Made by a program: the position numbers and the translations under genes
Shown: one piece after another, positions 1-8,259 of the stretch
Layout: each line of letters opens with the position of its first letter
Position numbering within the stretch: the stretch's first letter is position 1
The notes under the pieces: generated by a model
Databases searched by the model: none
Told to the model about the DNA's origin: nothing
What the model saw: the letters and a program-made list of their open reading frames with translations, nothing else
Assembly: GCA_025360045.1 (NCBI GenBank)
Contig: JANYCY010000003.1
Span: forward strand, 53,561 to 117,560
Source: Janthinobacterium sp.
GTDB taxonomy: Bacteria; Pseudomonadota; Gammaproteobacteria; Burkholderiales; Chitinibacteraceae
Length of the DNA: 64,000 nucleotides
Reading direction: 5' to 3'

Positions 1-200
1 ATCCAAGCCAAGTGGCGCTGATTGAACAGCACTATCGTGTGCCGCATAGGGATGTGGATGTAGCGTTAAAAATTATCGACGAAGCCAGCCCCGCCGTTTT
101 TAGGATGCACGACTCCATGTGCGAAGTCGCCACCCACCGCGCATGGGCGCATGGGGTATTGGAGCAGGCAAGGGTGTTTGGGATTCATTCGATGGTGTGA
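1..200 (+). CDS. C-terminal fragment of an unrecognised protein (cut by window edge)
   Basis: An open frame enters from the left edge (codons in phase with position 3) and ends at TGA 198-200, giving about 65 C-terminal residues. The segment is soluble, of mixed charge, with two Trp/His-containing stretches near the end and no membrane segment or recognisable motif. A GTG at 12 could be read as a start, but the frame stays open to the edge and no ribosome binding site precedes it, so I read this as the tail of a longer gene. I do not recognise the family. It lies upstream of the TerD-family gene but is separated from it by about 520 bp of repeat-rich DNA, so the two are probably not one operon. 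Confidence 0.45.
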   Translation, partial: PSQVALIEQHYRVPHRDVDVALKIIDEASPAVFRMHDSMCEVATHRAWAHGVLEQARVFGIHSMV

Positions 201-217
201 AGAGTGTTGCGCGCAGG

Positions 218-232
218 GCGGGTGAAACCCGC
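218..232. repeat. Short REP-like palindrome (GCGGGT-GAA-ACCCGC)
   Basis: A 6-bp perfect stem with a GAA loop lies just after the first gene. The same core (GGCGGGT...ACCCGCC, often flanked by GTAGG/CCTAC) recurs at 1979-1997, about 14017-14036, 32447-32503, 49211-49232 and 61603-61624, always outside genes. It behaves as a short dispersed palindromic repeat. Confidence 0.6.
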
Positions 233-251
233 GGTTTTTACCTTTTAGATA

Positions 252-315
252 TTAAGCAAAGTAGATGTTTTTAGTGCCTTCGGCACGTTGATTTTGGAGC
301 GGGGGCCCCCGCGGG
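252..315 (+). repeat. Partial copy 1 of the ~270-300 bp dispersed element
   Basis: This is only the left end of the element. It has the GTGCC-TTC-GGCAC hairpin followed by GTTGATTTTGGAGCGG and a GC-rich block, matching the starts of the copies at 2044, 7813 and 63825. The upstream AAGCAAAGT words are also shared with the 2044 copy. Confidence 0.65.
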
Positions 316-612
316 CATAAGTATCTACATAATTTTGGGTGGCTCTTCAGCGCTGTAGCTTCCCCCTTTGTCAAAGGGCGCTGAGGGGGGGGCCTTTGTG
401 TGGCTTTGCTTGGTGCTTTTTTGTAAAGAGATGCAACTCTAAATCCCCCCTAGCCCATAAGTATCTATACAAGTTAATGGCCGCACTTCAGTGCTGCAGC
501 CTCCCCCTTTGTCAAAGGGGGATTGAGGGGGATTTGCCTTTGGTTTTTGGCTAATTTCAGCCCAACATCAACTGCAAATTCCCCCTAGCCCCCCTTTTAC
601 AAAGGGGGGAAC
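315..612. repeat. Degenerate direct repeat with CCCCCTTTGTCAAAGGG hairpins
   Basis: Two imperfect direct copies of about 90 bp lie at about 315-404 and 455-544. Each runs from CATAAGTATCTA through CTTCAG.GCTG.AGC to a CCCCCTTT-GTC-AAAGGG hairpin. A third hairpin with six C and six G (589-609) follows. No credible gene lies in the rest of the 201-719 gap. The last ~70 bp before the TerD-family gene is AT-rich and probably carries its promoter, though I could not pick out good -35/-10 boxes. Confidence 0.55.
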
Positions 613-719
613 ATGTATATCAACTTGTGTAGACCTGTGAAACTCCGTGTCCTCCGTGTTTCAAGATTTGGGTTTCACTACTTCACATCACTTATTAAAT
701 TAATTAAAGATCGAGAATC

Positions 720-1913
720 ATGACAAATTTTGCGCGTGGACAGAAGGATAAGCTGGCTGATTTGGGCTGCTCAGGGACGTTTCCTGTGTTGCTGAATATA
801 GCGGGTATGGAAGTGGATATCGCTTGTTTTGGCTTAGATGTTAATGATCAGCTGTCTGATGATCGCTATATGGTGTTTTTTAACCAGAAAGCCTGCCCAA
901 ATAACGCTGTGGTGCTGGAGTTAGGGGCGGGCAGTGCTCGTTTTATGACCGATTTAGCTCGATTGCCGGACAGTATTCATAAGCTGGTGTTTGCGGCCTC
1001 GGTGAGTGGCGATGGTGTGATGCGCCAATTGGGAGCCAGTTCGATGAGCCTAGGGGATGCGGTGTTTGCGTTCTCGGGCGCTGATTTTCAGGATGAAAAA
1101 GCGGTGATTGTTGGCGAGCTATATCGGCGAGATGGCTTATGGCGTTTTGGCGCGGTAGGGCAGGGTTTTAATGGTGGCTTATCTGCTTTGCTCAAGCATT
1201 TTGGCGGTACTGAGGCTGAAGTATCTACGCTAGCTCCAGCTCCCGCAGCAAAACCTATTTCCTTATCAAAAATTACGCTAGAAAAACGCGGTGATAAGGT
1301 TTCCCTAGAGAAAAACACCAGCGGTGGCTTTGGTCGTATTCGGGTTAACTTAAACTGGAATCAATCGGCCCAACTGGCCGAACCAGAGAAAAGCGGCTTT
1401 TTTAATAAGCTGATTAATAAACCCGCATCCAGCAATCGGATCGACCTTGATTTAGCCTGCCTGTTTCAAATGGCCGACGGCACGCCAGGTGGTGTGCAAG
1501 CTTTGGGTAATAGCTGGGGCAGCTTTACCCAGCCCCCTTTTGTGCACCTAGAAGGCGATGATCGCTCTGGCAGTAATACGGGCGGGGAAAATATCTTTAT
1601 TAATGGCGATCAATTTGGCCAGATTAAACGCCTGCTGATTTTTACATTTATTTATGAAGGCGCGCCAAACTGGGCCGCAACCGATGGCGTCGTCACTATC
1701 GAAGTGCCAGGTAGAGCGCCAGTAGAAGTGCGTTTAGATCAAGGCAGCAACGCATCAATGTGCGCGATTGCCATGATTGAAAACATCGGCGGCAATCTGC
1801 AAGTGACTAAACTGGTGGAATACTTTGCCCAAACCAATGGCAAAAGCGCACACGAGCAGCTAAATGATAAATTTGGATTTGGTTTGCGGTTTAAAAAGGG
1901 ATCTAAGGATTAG
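720..1913 (+). CDS. TerD-family (TerA-like) stress/tellurium-resistance protein
   Basis: A 397-residue cytoplasmic protein with two TerD-type modules. The N-terminal half (about 1-165) has the family's calcium-binding beta-sandwich pattern, including LDVNDQLSDDRYMVFFNQ and the later VGELYRRDGLWRF strand. A linker rich in Ala/Pro follows. The C-terminal half (about 185-397) begins ISLSKITLEKRGDKVSLEK and contains RIDLDLACLF and GDDRSGSNTGGENIFI. The size and two-module layout resemble TerA of ter operons. TerD-family proteins bind Ca2+ and take part in membrane-associated stress responses to tellurite, phage and colicins; the exact role is unknown. No terB/terC/terZ neighbours are adjacent, but a TerC-like DUF475 gene lies 2.4 kb downstream. 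GAGAATC precedes the ATG as a modest ribosome binding site. Confidence 0.85.
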   Translation: MTNFARGQKDKLADLGCSGTFPVLLNIAGMEVDIACFGLDVNDQLSDDRYMVFFNQKACPNNAVVLELGAGSARFMTDLARLPDSIHKLVFAASVSGDGVMRQLGASSMSLGDAVFAFSGADFQDEKAVIVGELYRRDGLWRFGAVGQGFNGGLSALLKHFGGTEAEVSTLAPAPAAKPISLSKITLEKRGDKVSLEKNTSGGFGRIRVNLNWNQSAQLAEPEKSGFFNKLINKPASSNRIDLDLACLFQMADGTPGGVQALGNSWGSFTQPPFVHLEGDDRSGSNTGGENIFINGDQFGQIKRLLIFTFIYEGAPNWAATDGVVTIEVPGRAPVEVRLDQGSNASMCAIAMIENIGGNLQVTKLVEYFAQTNGKSAHEQLNDKFGFGLRFKKGSKD

Positions 1914-1978
1914 GATGTTTGGGGATCACTTCCCGATAGAGCTATTTGATGTTGCCGCATAAGAATTGAATCATCGTA

Positions 1979-1997
1979 GGGCGGGTGCTTACCCGCC
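1979..1997. repeat. REP-like palindrome
   Basis: GGCGGGT-GCTT-ACCCGCC, a perfect 7-bp stem preceded by GTAG, lies about 65 bp after the stop of the TerD-family gene. A weaker relative follows near 2028-2042. It may serve as a 3' stabilising or terminating hairpin. Confidence 0.55.
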
Positions 1998-2043
1998 GTT
2001 TTCGTAGCATGTTGTGCAAAGTCTGACGGGTTTCACCCATACG

Positions 2044-2345
2044 CGCTAAGCAAAGTCAAAAAGATCTTTTTAGTGCCTTCGGCACGTTGATTTTGGAGCG
2101 GTTAGCCACCGCAGGGGCCTTCCTTTCTTGAACGGCCAAGAAAGGAAGCGAAAGAAGGCCGCCCCAAACAGCACGAAGGCCCCTCACTGCGGACAATCGA
2201 GGTGGCGGCTGCGGGACTCACTCGCTTCGCTCGCTCAAACATCCTCGCCGAAACCCCACCCCGCTTGTTCCTCGTGTCGCGGCTTCAGGGGTGATTTAAG
2301 CCCCATGCCGAGAGCGTGGACATAGTGTTTTTTTCGTGGTTTGCT
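2044..2345 (+). repeat. Copy 2 of the ~270-300 bp dispersed element (full length)
   Basis: A full copy lying between the convergent TerD-family and MCP genes. In order it has the GTGCC-TTC-GGCAC hairpin, an 11-bp perfect stem TTCCTTTCTTG/CAAGAAAGGAA (2120-2130 with 2137-2147), AAAGAAGGCCGCCCC, CACGAAGGCCCCTCACTGCGG, CTCGCTTCGCTC, CCACCCCGCTTGTTCCTC, AGAGCGTGG and a closing TTTGC. The same blocks in the same order occur at 7813-8093 and, as far as the window reaches, at 63825-64000. A 65-codon open frame inside it is not conserved between copies and I do not call it a gene. Confidence 0.75.
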
Positions 2346-2414
2346 AATTGAAAATCAATTTGTTTAGCGCATATGGGGTTTCACTCGCCCTACGACTCGG
2401 TGATGAGCCACCTG

Positions 2415-2456
2415 CAAATAGAAACAGCAGCGAATATTCGCGGCTGTTTCTATTTG
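2415..2456 (-). terminator. Long hairpin after the MCP gene
   Basis: A 14-bp perfect stem (CAAATAGAAACAGC with GCTGTTTCTATTTG) encloses a GCGAATATTCGC palindrome. It begins about 10 bp past the MCP stop codon on the minus strand. There is no clear T-run after it, so it may act as an mRNA-stabilising 3' end or a bidirectional barrier rather than a classical intrinsic terminator. Confidence 0.5.
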
Positions 2457-2465
2457 TAAACCGCC

Positions 2466-4082
2466 TCAACAACTAAACCGTACCGCCGCCAACCTCAGCG
2501 TTTGTGCTAGCTCGGCATTGTGGTCCACAGCGATATTGATTTCTTTTGATGCCGAAAATGAGCGCTCGGTCATTACCGCAATCAGTTGCACATTTACGGC
2601 GATTTCCTGGCCTGCGGTGTTTTGCTCGGCAAGGGCATCGGTGATTTTAGCCATGGCTTCTTTGGTTTCACCTGCGCTTTTTTTGATCAGGTTTAGCATT
2701 TCGCTGCTGCGATTGGCATGCTCTAAAGCTAGCTCGGTTTGGCTTAGGCTGTTACGCATATTGGTGGCGGCATCGTGGGTGGTGCTGGTGATCGTGCCCA
2801 GTGTTTCTTGGATTTCTCGGGTGGCTTGGGTGGTGCGCTCGGCGAGTTTACGTACTTCATCGGCAACAACGGCAAAGCCTCGGCCTTGCTCGCCTGCTCG
2901 GGCGGCTTCAATGGCGGCGTTCAGAGCGAGTAGATTGGTTTGTTCGGCAATATCTTGGATCACCCGCGCGACTCGGCCAATGCTGGCGCTGTGTTCTTCA
3001 AGGTTGTTTACGGTGTCGGTGACGATATGGGCACTATCAGAGACGATTTGCATCTCTTTAGTCAGCTCTTCCAAGGCTTGCGCCCCTTGTTCGGCCTGGA
3101 GGCCTGAGTTGCTCGCTACTTCATAGGCATAGCTTGAGTAATCTTTGAGGTGGGCCATGCCAGTTGATAACTCTTCTACCGCTGCGGCCATTCTGGCAGC
3201 GGCATCGCTTTGCTCTCCTGCCGATTCGTGGACTTCTTGGCTGCTGCTACGGGTTTGTGCTGCGTCGGTGGCGAGCTGAGTGGAGGAGTTTTGAATGTTT
3301 TCTACCAGCGCGGCTAATTGGGTGCGCATCGATTCCATTGCACCGGCCAAGCTATCTCGCATATTGCTGGGCACATGTACTGGCGAGGCTAGATCGCCTT
3401 CGGAGATCCGTGTGGCTGCAGAGCGCATATCGCCAGGCTCTCCGCCTAAGTCATTCAATAAGGAGCGGATGATCCAAATGGTAAGGAAAATACCTGAAAG
3501 CGTGGCGATCAGCACAAATAGCGCGCCTCCTACGATGGCCTGATGATGGCTTTGTTTGAAGGATTCTAAATTCTCTTTGGCCACATTGAGTTGTAGCTGG
3601 ATGAGTTTGTCGACGGCATCGGTAATTGGGTCAACTCGTTGATAAAGCGTGGTGGCTGCATATTCATTCAGGGCACCAAAATTGCTGCTTTCTAATAATT
3701 TTTCGAGTTGATCAAAGCTAGCGGCGGCTGGAATCATCCTTTTGTCGGCCAGCTGCACCAGCCTGTTTTCTTCGGGAGTGAGTTCAGTTGCCTTATAGGT
3801 TTGCCATTCTTGTTGGATTGTTTTTCTTGCGGTTCTTACATTTTTTAAGCCAGCTGAGGGGCTAAGGCTGCCATTGGTGATTTTGTGCACGGTGTCGACA
3901 ATATTAATGGCATACATATCGGAGACACTTTTGAGTTGCACTAAGGGCATTACTCGATCGGCAATCGTGGTTTGGAAGTTTCTGGAGCCACTTTCTAGGC
4001 AGGACAGGCTAAGCGCGGTGAGCATTAAAATAATACTAATCAGGCTGCCTGATAGCAACATTAGCTTATTCTTAACTTTCAT
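2466..4082 (-). CDS. Methyl-accepting chemotaxis protein (4-helix-bundle sensor type)
   Basis: A 538-residue inner-membrane chemoreceptor. It has TM1 at about 8-28, a periplasmic helical sensor at about 30-180 of the 4HB_MCP type, TM2 at about 182-207, then a HAMP segment with the [20 protein letters not shown] pattern common in betaproteobacterial receptors. The signalling domain carries the conserved hairpin tip [20 protein letters not shown] around residues 378-397. It would signal through CheW/CheA to the flagellar motor. There is no C-terminal pentapeptide tether. The start is an ATG preceded by AGAGAAA. It is transcribed alone, convergent with the TerD-family gene, and followed by a strong hairpin. 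The ligand cannot be read from the sequence. Confidence 0.93.
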   Translation of the reverse strand: MKVKNKLMLLSGSLISIILMLTALSLSCLESGSRNFQTTIADRVMPLVQLKSVSDMYAINIVDTVHKITNGSLSPSAGLKNVRTARKTIQQEWQTYKATELTPEENRLVQLADKRMIPAAASFDQLEKLLESSNFGALNEYAATTLYQRVDPITDAVDKLIQLQLNVAKENLESFKQSHHQAIVGGALFVLIATLSGIFLTIWIIRSLLNDLGGEPGDMRSAATRISEGDLASPVHVPSNMRDSLAGAMESMRTQLAALVENIQNSSTQLATDAAQTRSSSQEVHESAGEQSDAAARMAAAVEELSTGMAHLKDYSSYAYEVASNSGLQAEQGAQALEELTKEMQIVSDSAHIVTDTVNNLEEHSASIGRVARVIQDIAEQTNLLALNAAIEAARAGEQGRGFAVVADEVRKLAERTTQATREIQETLGTITSTTHDAATNMRNSLSQTELALEHANRSSEMLNLIKKSAGETKEAMAKITDALAEQNTAGQEIAVNVQLIAVMTERSFSASKEINIAVDHNAELAQTLRLAAVRFSC

Positions 4083-4283
4083 GATTTTCTCTTAGTCGGT
4101 CAGAATGACCTTTGAAATGTACGACTGTTTTTATTTATTTAAAACTAATTCTTTAAGTAAGCTGATAAGCGGGTGATTAATTGTTATGCTTTTGTGAAAG
4201 TTTTTTATTGTATTTAGTAAGACTTTGCAATGGAGAAGTAGAAGATTTTGGCGAGCGGGATGATCGATTTAATTGTAATCCAT

Positions 4284-4315
4284 AAAAAAAGGCGATATAA
4301 ATATCGCCTTTTTTT
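4284..4315 (-). terminator. Intrinsic terminator of the DUF475 gene
   Basis: GGCGATA-TAAA-TATCGCC is flanked by a run of seven A on the left and seven T on the right, so it can terminate on either strand. It sits 13 bp past the DUF475 stop codon (minus strand), and upstream of the MCP promoter region. Confidence 0.85.
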
Positions 4316-4328
4316 AGAGCCAAGCTAA

Positions 4329-5336
4329 TTAATTTTTTTTGTTGTAATGCAGTGATGCAAGTAAAGAAATACCAATTAATCCAGCACCAATTAAGCCGGT
4401 AACCACTTCTGGAATTTCATGGAATGTACCAATAAACATAATAAAAGCAAGAGCGCCAATTGCATAAAATGCACCGTGCTCTAGATATCTAAATTGGTCT
4501 AGTGTTTCTTTTTCAACAAACATAATGGTGAGCGAACGAACAAACATTGCGCCGATACCTAGGCCAATTGCAATAATGAAAATATTATTGGATAAGGCAA
4601 ATGCACCAATGACACCGTCAAAACTAAAGCTAGCATCCAATACTTCTAAATATAAAAAAGCAGAAAGACCCGTGCGTACAACGGTTGTTTGGCCATGGCT
4701 TTCTTCACTTCCTAATAAGGAGCCAAAACCATCAACAACAATATAAGTCACAATACCGGTAATAGATGCCAAAATAAAACTAAGCTGCTCGGCACTATTG
4801 AGTTGAGTAGAAAACGCATAGGCAAGAATAAGGCAAAGGCCAATTTCAATTCCACCCATTTTCCCCATTTTGCTTAAAGGGGATTCAACAATGTGCAGCC
4901 AGTGCACCTCTTTATTTTGATCAAAAAAGAACTTTAAAAACACCATCATCAAAAATGCACCACCAAAACCAGCAACCAAAATATGCGATGAGGTTAATGT
5001 GCTTGCATATTGCTCTGGTTGACTGATTGCCATCATTAAAGCCGCCCAAGGGCTCAGCTGGGCAATGACGGCCACAATCAGTACAGGGAAAATAACGCGC
5101 ATACCAAATACGGCAATCAGCATCCCCCAAGTCATAAAGCGTTTCCGCCAAACGGCATCCATATCTTTCAATACAGTTGCATTGACAACGGCATTGTCAA
5201 AAGAGAGAGAAACTTCTAGTACCGATAAAATAGCAGCGATAAACATGGCCTTAGGGCCACCCAACCAAAAGGCCGCAGCTAAACCAATGATCGTAACAAA
5301 GAAAGAGCTTTTGAAAAACCGGAGGTTTGACAACAT
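4329..5336 (-). CDS. DUF475 family (TerC-like) integral membrane protein
   Basis: About 335 residues with 9-10 hydrophobic segments. The conserved acidic motifs of the TerC/DUF475 superfamily are present: VLEVSLSFDNAVVNATVL near the N terminus and a second EVLDASFSFDGVIGAFALS about 180 residues later. The repeated SFD motifs within membrane helices are thought to bind or move metal ions. Members are tied to Ter/TerD stress systems and, in some bacteria, to metal loading of exported enzymes. An upstream TTG (5384) could add 16 residues, but I prefer ATG 5336 because it lies directly before the first membrane segment, as is usual in the family; neither start has a strong ribosome binding site. 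A good terminator follows. A link to the TerD-family gene 2.4 kb away is an inference. Confidence 0.85.
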   Translation of the reverse strand: MLSNLRFFKSSFFVTIIGLAAAFWLGGPKAMFIAAILSVLEVSLSFDNAVVNATVLKDMDAVWRKRFMTWGMLIAVFGMRVIFPVLIVAVIAQLSPWAALMMAISQPEQYASTLTSSHILVAGFGGAFLMMVFLKFFFDQNKEVHWLHIVESPLSKMGKMGGIEIGLCLILAYAFSTQLNSAEQLSFILASITGIVTYIVVDGFGSLLGSEESHGQTTVVRTGLSAFLYLEVLDASFSFDGVIGAFALSNNIFIIAIGLGIGAMFVRSLTIMFVEKETLDQFRYLEHGAFYAIGALAFIMFIGTFHEIPEVVTGLIGAGLIGISLLASLHYNKKN

Positions 5337-5452
5337 TGATAATCTCGGTAAGGGGAGTGATGGTAGATCCTTATATTTTAGCAATTGCTTTATGATTTAG
5401 GTGGTTTATCTTTTTTAATAAAAATATAAGCCGTTAAATATCTTCTATTTGA

Positions 5453-5785
5453 TTAAATTGGGCAAAGCGTTGAGCGAGTTAAAAAACGTAAGCCTGTTGC
5501 GCCCTCTAAAGAGAACATTCCGCCTCGCCCTGCCACGACATCAATGATGAGCTGTGTATGTTGCCAGTAAGCAAATTGCGCCGCGCCCATATAGAATGGC
5601 ATGCCGCCGATTTCACCTAGCAGCACATCGCTGTCACCAATAATGAGTTCGCCTGCTTGAAAGCACATGGGCGAGCTGCCATCGCAGCAGCCGCCTGATT
5701 GATGAAACATCAGCGGCCCATATTGAGCTGCCAGCGTTTGGATTAATGCCAGCGCAGCTGGGGTGGCGCTGACTTGATTGTTCAT
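5453..5785 (-). CDS. DUF779 protein, companion of the aldehyde dehydrogenase
   Basis: A 110-residue soluble protein of the DUF779 family. It has the hallmark cysteine cluster SGGCCDGSSPMC near residue 32-43, followed by DVLLGEIGGMPFYMG and a C-terminal SLEGATGLRFLTRS. The family has no proven function but is very often found beside aldehyde or alcohol dehydrogenase genes, as here. The paired cysteines suggest a metal or redox site, which is inference. The ATG at 5785 is chosen because GGGGAGAGGGAG lies just upstream; a longer frame from 5845 has no such site. It is separated from the dehydrogenase gene by 218 bp holding an inverted repeat, so read-through from the same sigma54 promoter is possible but not assured. 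Confidence 0.88.
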   Translation of the reverse strand: MNNQVSATPAALALIQTLAAQYGPLMFHQSGGCCDGSSPMCFQAGELIIGDSDVLLGEIGGMPFYMGAAQFAYWQHTQLIIDVVAGRGGMFSLEGATGLRFLTRSTLCPI

Positions 5786-5886
5786 GCTCCCTCTCCCCAA
5801 CCCCCTTGCTCTGATGGGAGAGGGAGTGGTTATTGTGTCTGTCACTACGCAGCAGCTTAGGATTGTTAACTTCCCATTTCCAAAGC

Positions 5887-5964
5887 ACCGTCATTCCCGC
5901 GTGTATTTGGCGGGAATCCAGCAGCGCGACTGGATCCCCGATAAAACCACTCGGGGATGACGGT
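5887..5964. repeat. dRS3-like inverted repeat (ATTCCC...GGGAAT)
   Basis: ACCGTCATTCCCGCG, then GCGGGAATCCAG, CTGGATCCCCG and CGGGGATGACGGT form nested hairpins. The ATTCCC/GGGAAT core resembles the dRS3 repeats of Neisseria and similar dispersed repeats in other proteobacteria. It lies between the dehydrogenase and DUF779 genes. Confidence 0.6.
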
Positions 5965-6003
5965 AAAACCATATTGGGGTTTAGTTTGAGTCGTCTCTTT
6001 TGC

Positions 6004-7524
6004 TTAGAAAAATCCCAAAGCATCTTGGCTGTAGCTCACCAGTAGATTTTTGGTCTGCTGATAATGATCGAGCATCATTTTGTGGTTTTCACGCCCTATA
6101 CCCGATTGCTTGTAGCCACCAAAAGCGGCGTGGGCGGGGTAGGCGTGATAGCAGTTGGTCCAGACACGGCCCGCTTGGATTTCGCGGCCCATGCGATAAG
6201 CGGCGTGGGTGTCTCGGGTCCACAGGCCAGCACCTAGGCCGTAGAGCGTATCGTTGGCGATTTCTAAAGCTTCGGTTTCGTCTTTAAATGTGGTGACGGA
6301 CACCACCGGCCCGAAGATTTCTTCTTGGAAAATCCGCATCTTATTATGGCCTTGGAAGACGGTTGGCTGGATGTAATAACCGCCCGCCAATTCGCCCGCA
6401 AGCTGGGATCGTGCGCCGCCTGCCAAGACTTTTGCGCCTTCTTGCTGGCCAATATCTAAGTAAGCGCTGATTTTTTCCATTTGCTCCATAGAAGATTGCG
6501 CGCCCAGCATGGTGCTGGCATCCAGCGGATTGCCCTGCTTAATGGCGGCAACGCGGGTCAGTGCGCGGTCCATAAAGGCGTCATAAATGGATTCATGAAT
6601 TAAGGCGCGGCTAGGGCAGGTGCAGACTTCGCCTTGGTTGAGCGCAAACATCACAAAGCCTTCGATGGCTTTATTAAAGAAGGCATCGTCGTGCTTCATT
6701 ACATCGGGCATAAAGATATTTGGCGATTTGCCACCTAGCTCCAGCGTCACCGGAATCAGGTTTTGCGCCGCATATTGCATGATTAAGCGGCCGGTAGTGG
6801 TCTCACCCGTAAAGGCGATTTTGGCGATGCGCTTGTTTGATGCTAGTGGCTTGCCTGCCTCTAAGCCAAAGCCGTTAACAATATTGAGTACGCCTTTGGG
6901 CAGCAAATCACCGATCACTTCCATCAACACTAAGATGCTTAGCGGTGTTTGTTCAGCAGGCTTGAGTACCACGCAATTACCGGCTGCCAGCGCTGGGGCC
7001 AGCTTCCATGTAGCCATCAGCAGTGGGAAATTCCAAGGAATAATCTGCCCAACTACGCCGAGGGGCTCATGAAAATGATAGGCCACGGTATCGTTATCGA
7101 TCTGGCCGATGCTGCCTTCCTGCGCCCGAATCGCACCGGCAAAGTAGCGGAAGTGATCGATGGCTAAGGGTAAATCGGCATTGCGGGTTTCACGAATCGG
7201 CTTGCCGTTATCCCAGGTTTCTACCGTAGCCAGCATGTCTAGATTGGCTTCGAGACGGTCGGCAATTTTATTCAGAATATTGGCGCGTTCAGTGGTCGAT
7301 GTTTTACCCCAAGCGTTTTTGGCGGCGTGGGCGGCGTCGAGCGCCATTTCGATGTCGGACGCATCAGAGCGCGGGATTTCGCAAATCACCTTGCCGGTGA
7401 TGGGGCTGATGTTTTCAAAGTATTGCCCAGCAAGCGGAGCATGCCATTCGCCATTGATATAGTTGGCGTAGCGCGATTTTAATTGCAGTGGAAAACCATA
7501 CTGGCCTGGAATCAATGTGCTCAT
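6004..7524 (-). CDS. exaC: Acetaldehyde dehydrogenase, ExaC/AcoD/AldB type
   Basis: 506 residues, the usual size of the class. It oxidises acetaldehyde and similar aldehydes to the acid with NAD(P)+. Visible sites are IPWNFP (162-167) with the structural Asn165, the cofactor-binding Lys188 in VLKPAE, the LELGGKSPN motif with general base Glu262, and the catalytic Cys301 in [11 protein letters not shown]. The EEIFGPV motif is also present. AGGAG lies 7 bp before the ATG. A -24/-12 promoter is centred near 7582 and a divergent AcoR-like activator gene starts at 8260, so sigma54-dependent induction by an alcohol or acetoin breakdown product is likely. DUF779 follows downstream. AcoD and AldB are near-equivalent names, so the symbol reflects family more than proven substrate. 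Confidence 0.93.
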   Translation of the reverse strand: MSTLIPGQYGFPLQLKSRYANYINGEWHAPLAGQYFENISPITGKVICEIPRSDASDIEMALDAAHAAKNAWGKTSTTERANILNKIADRLEANLDMLATVETWDNGKPIRETRNADLPLAIDHFRYFAGAIRAQEGSIGQIDNDTVAYHFHEPLGVVGQIIPWNFPLLMATWKLAPALAAGNCVVLKPAEQTPLSILVLMEVIGDLLPKGVLNIVNGFGLEAGKPLASNKRIAKIAFTGETTTGRLIMQYAAQNLIPVTLELGGKSPNIFMPDVMKHDDAFFNKAIEGFVMFALNQGEVCTCPSRALIHESIYDAFMDRALTRVAAIKQGNPLDASTMLGAQSSMEQMEKISAYLDIGQQEGAKVLAGGARSQLAGELAGGYYIQPTVFQGHNKMRIFQEEIFGPVVSVTTFKDETEALEIANDTLYGLGAGLWTRDTHAAYRMGREIQAGRVWTNCYHAYPAHAAFGGYKQSGIGRENHKMMLDHYQQTKNLLVSYSQDALGFF

Positions 7525-7574
7525 GCTTATCTCCTGATGGTATGGGGCGATTTTGCCCGCGTACCCGGATATGA

Positions 7575-7588
7575 GCAGAAAGCGTGCC
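7575..7588 (-). promoter_or_regulatory. Sigma54 (-24/-12) promoter of the aldehyde dehydrogenase gene
   Basis: Read on the minus strand, CGGCACGCTTTCTGCT carries the GG (7588-7587) and GC (7576-7575) dinucleotides with exactly 10 bases between them and a perfect GGCACG -24 block. Transcription would start near 7563, giving a leader of about 40 nt that contains the AGGAG ribosome binding site. Confidence 0.75.
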
Positions 7589-7742
7589 GGGTGAGTTAGA
7601 TAGTGCGCTGCAATATGGGTGAAATCATGGTGAAAGCTAAGTTAAATTATTTACATATTGCAGTGCGAGGTAAGTTGATGGCTATATTTTTCTTGTTTAC
7701 AAACACTTAGGGTATATTTCATGTTGATTAATTGCTTACTGG

Positions 7743-7759
7743 TGTTGCAATTTGCAACA
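7743..7759. promoter_or_regulatory. Candidate upstream activator site (TGTTGC-N5-GCAACA)
   Basis: TGTTGCAATTTGCAACA is a 17-bp palindrome broken only at its centre, about 180-195 bp upstream of the predicted sigma54 start. That is a normal place for an enhancer-binding protein. A further TGCAACA half site lies at 7773-7779. The AcoR-like protein encoded at 8260 is the obvious candidate to bind it; this is inference from position and symmetry. Confidence 0.5.
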
Positions 7760-7812
7760 GAGGGGTAGGGGCTGATGCAACATAAGTTGGTTGGCATGGT
7801 ATTTGTAAATCT

Positions 7813-8093
7813 AAATCGTTTTTTAGTGCCTTCGGCATGTTGATTTAGGTGCGGCATCCCCGCAGGGACTCACTTTCTTGAACGGCCAGAAATCATAGTA
7901 CGCAAAGAGGCCGCCCCGACCAGCACGAAGGCCCCTCACTGCGGACAATCGAGGTGGCGTCAATTCAACTCGCTTCGCTCAAACACGAATTGACGACGGC
8001 TCCACCCCGCTTGTTCCTCACTCGGCGTGTTTTCAGGGGAGGGTAAAAGCCCAATGCTAAGAGCGTGGTTATTATGATATTTCTTTGTTTGCT
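7813..8093 (+). repeat. Copy 3 of the ~270-300 bp dispersed element
   Basis: It has the same ordered blocks as the 2044 copy, in the same orientation, but is more diverged: the long CTTTCTTG stem is broken. CACGAAGGCCCCTCACTGCGG, CTCGCTTCGCTC, CCACCCCGCTTGTTCCTC and GAGCGTGG are retained. A short inverted pair, GTCAATTCAACTCG and ACACGAATTGAC, is inserted-looking at about 7958-7994. The element sits between divergent genes. The remaining part of the 7525-8259 gap holds the sigma54 promoter and palindrome described separately. Confidence 0.75.
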
Positions 8094-8259
8094 ACAAAAA
8101 AGTATTGCTTATCGGATTTGGGGCGAACCTAGCCCCAGATGATTAGCATATTTTTTCTGTGTTCTGCTTTTAACTCCGTGTTCTTTGTGTCTACAGATCT
8201 TTTGTTTTTTTACTCCGCAGATCTTTGGTTTTCTCAGTGAGCACTTAAAGGAGCCCCCC

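Noticed and set aside
339..554. A Cys-rich 71-codon frame after the first gene
   Set aside because: It translates the duplicated CCCCCTTTGTCAAAGGG repeat; the apparent internal repetition is DNA repeat, not a protein feature.
2128..2325. A 65-codon open frame inside copy 2 of the dispersed element
   Set aside because: The frame is not kept in the other copies, there is no ribosome binding site, and the composition is that of the repeat.
2518..3126. A 202-codon plus-strand frame opposite the MCP gene
   Set aside because: A shadow of the conserved MCP coding sequence; similar shadows occur opposite the second MCP, NtrX, topA and the alpha-2-macroglobulin.
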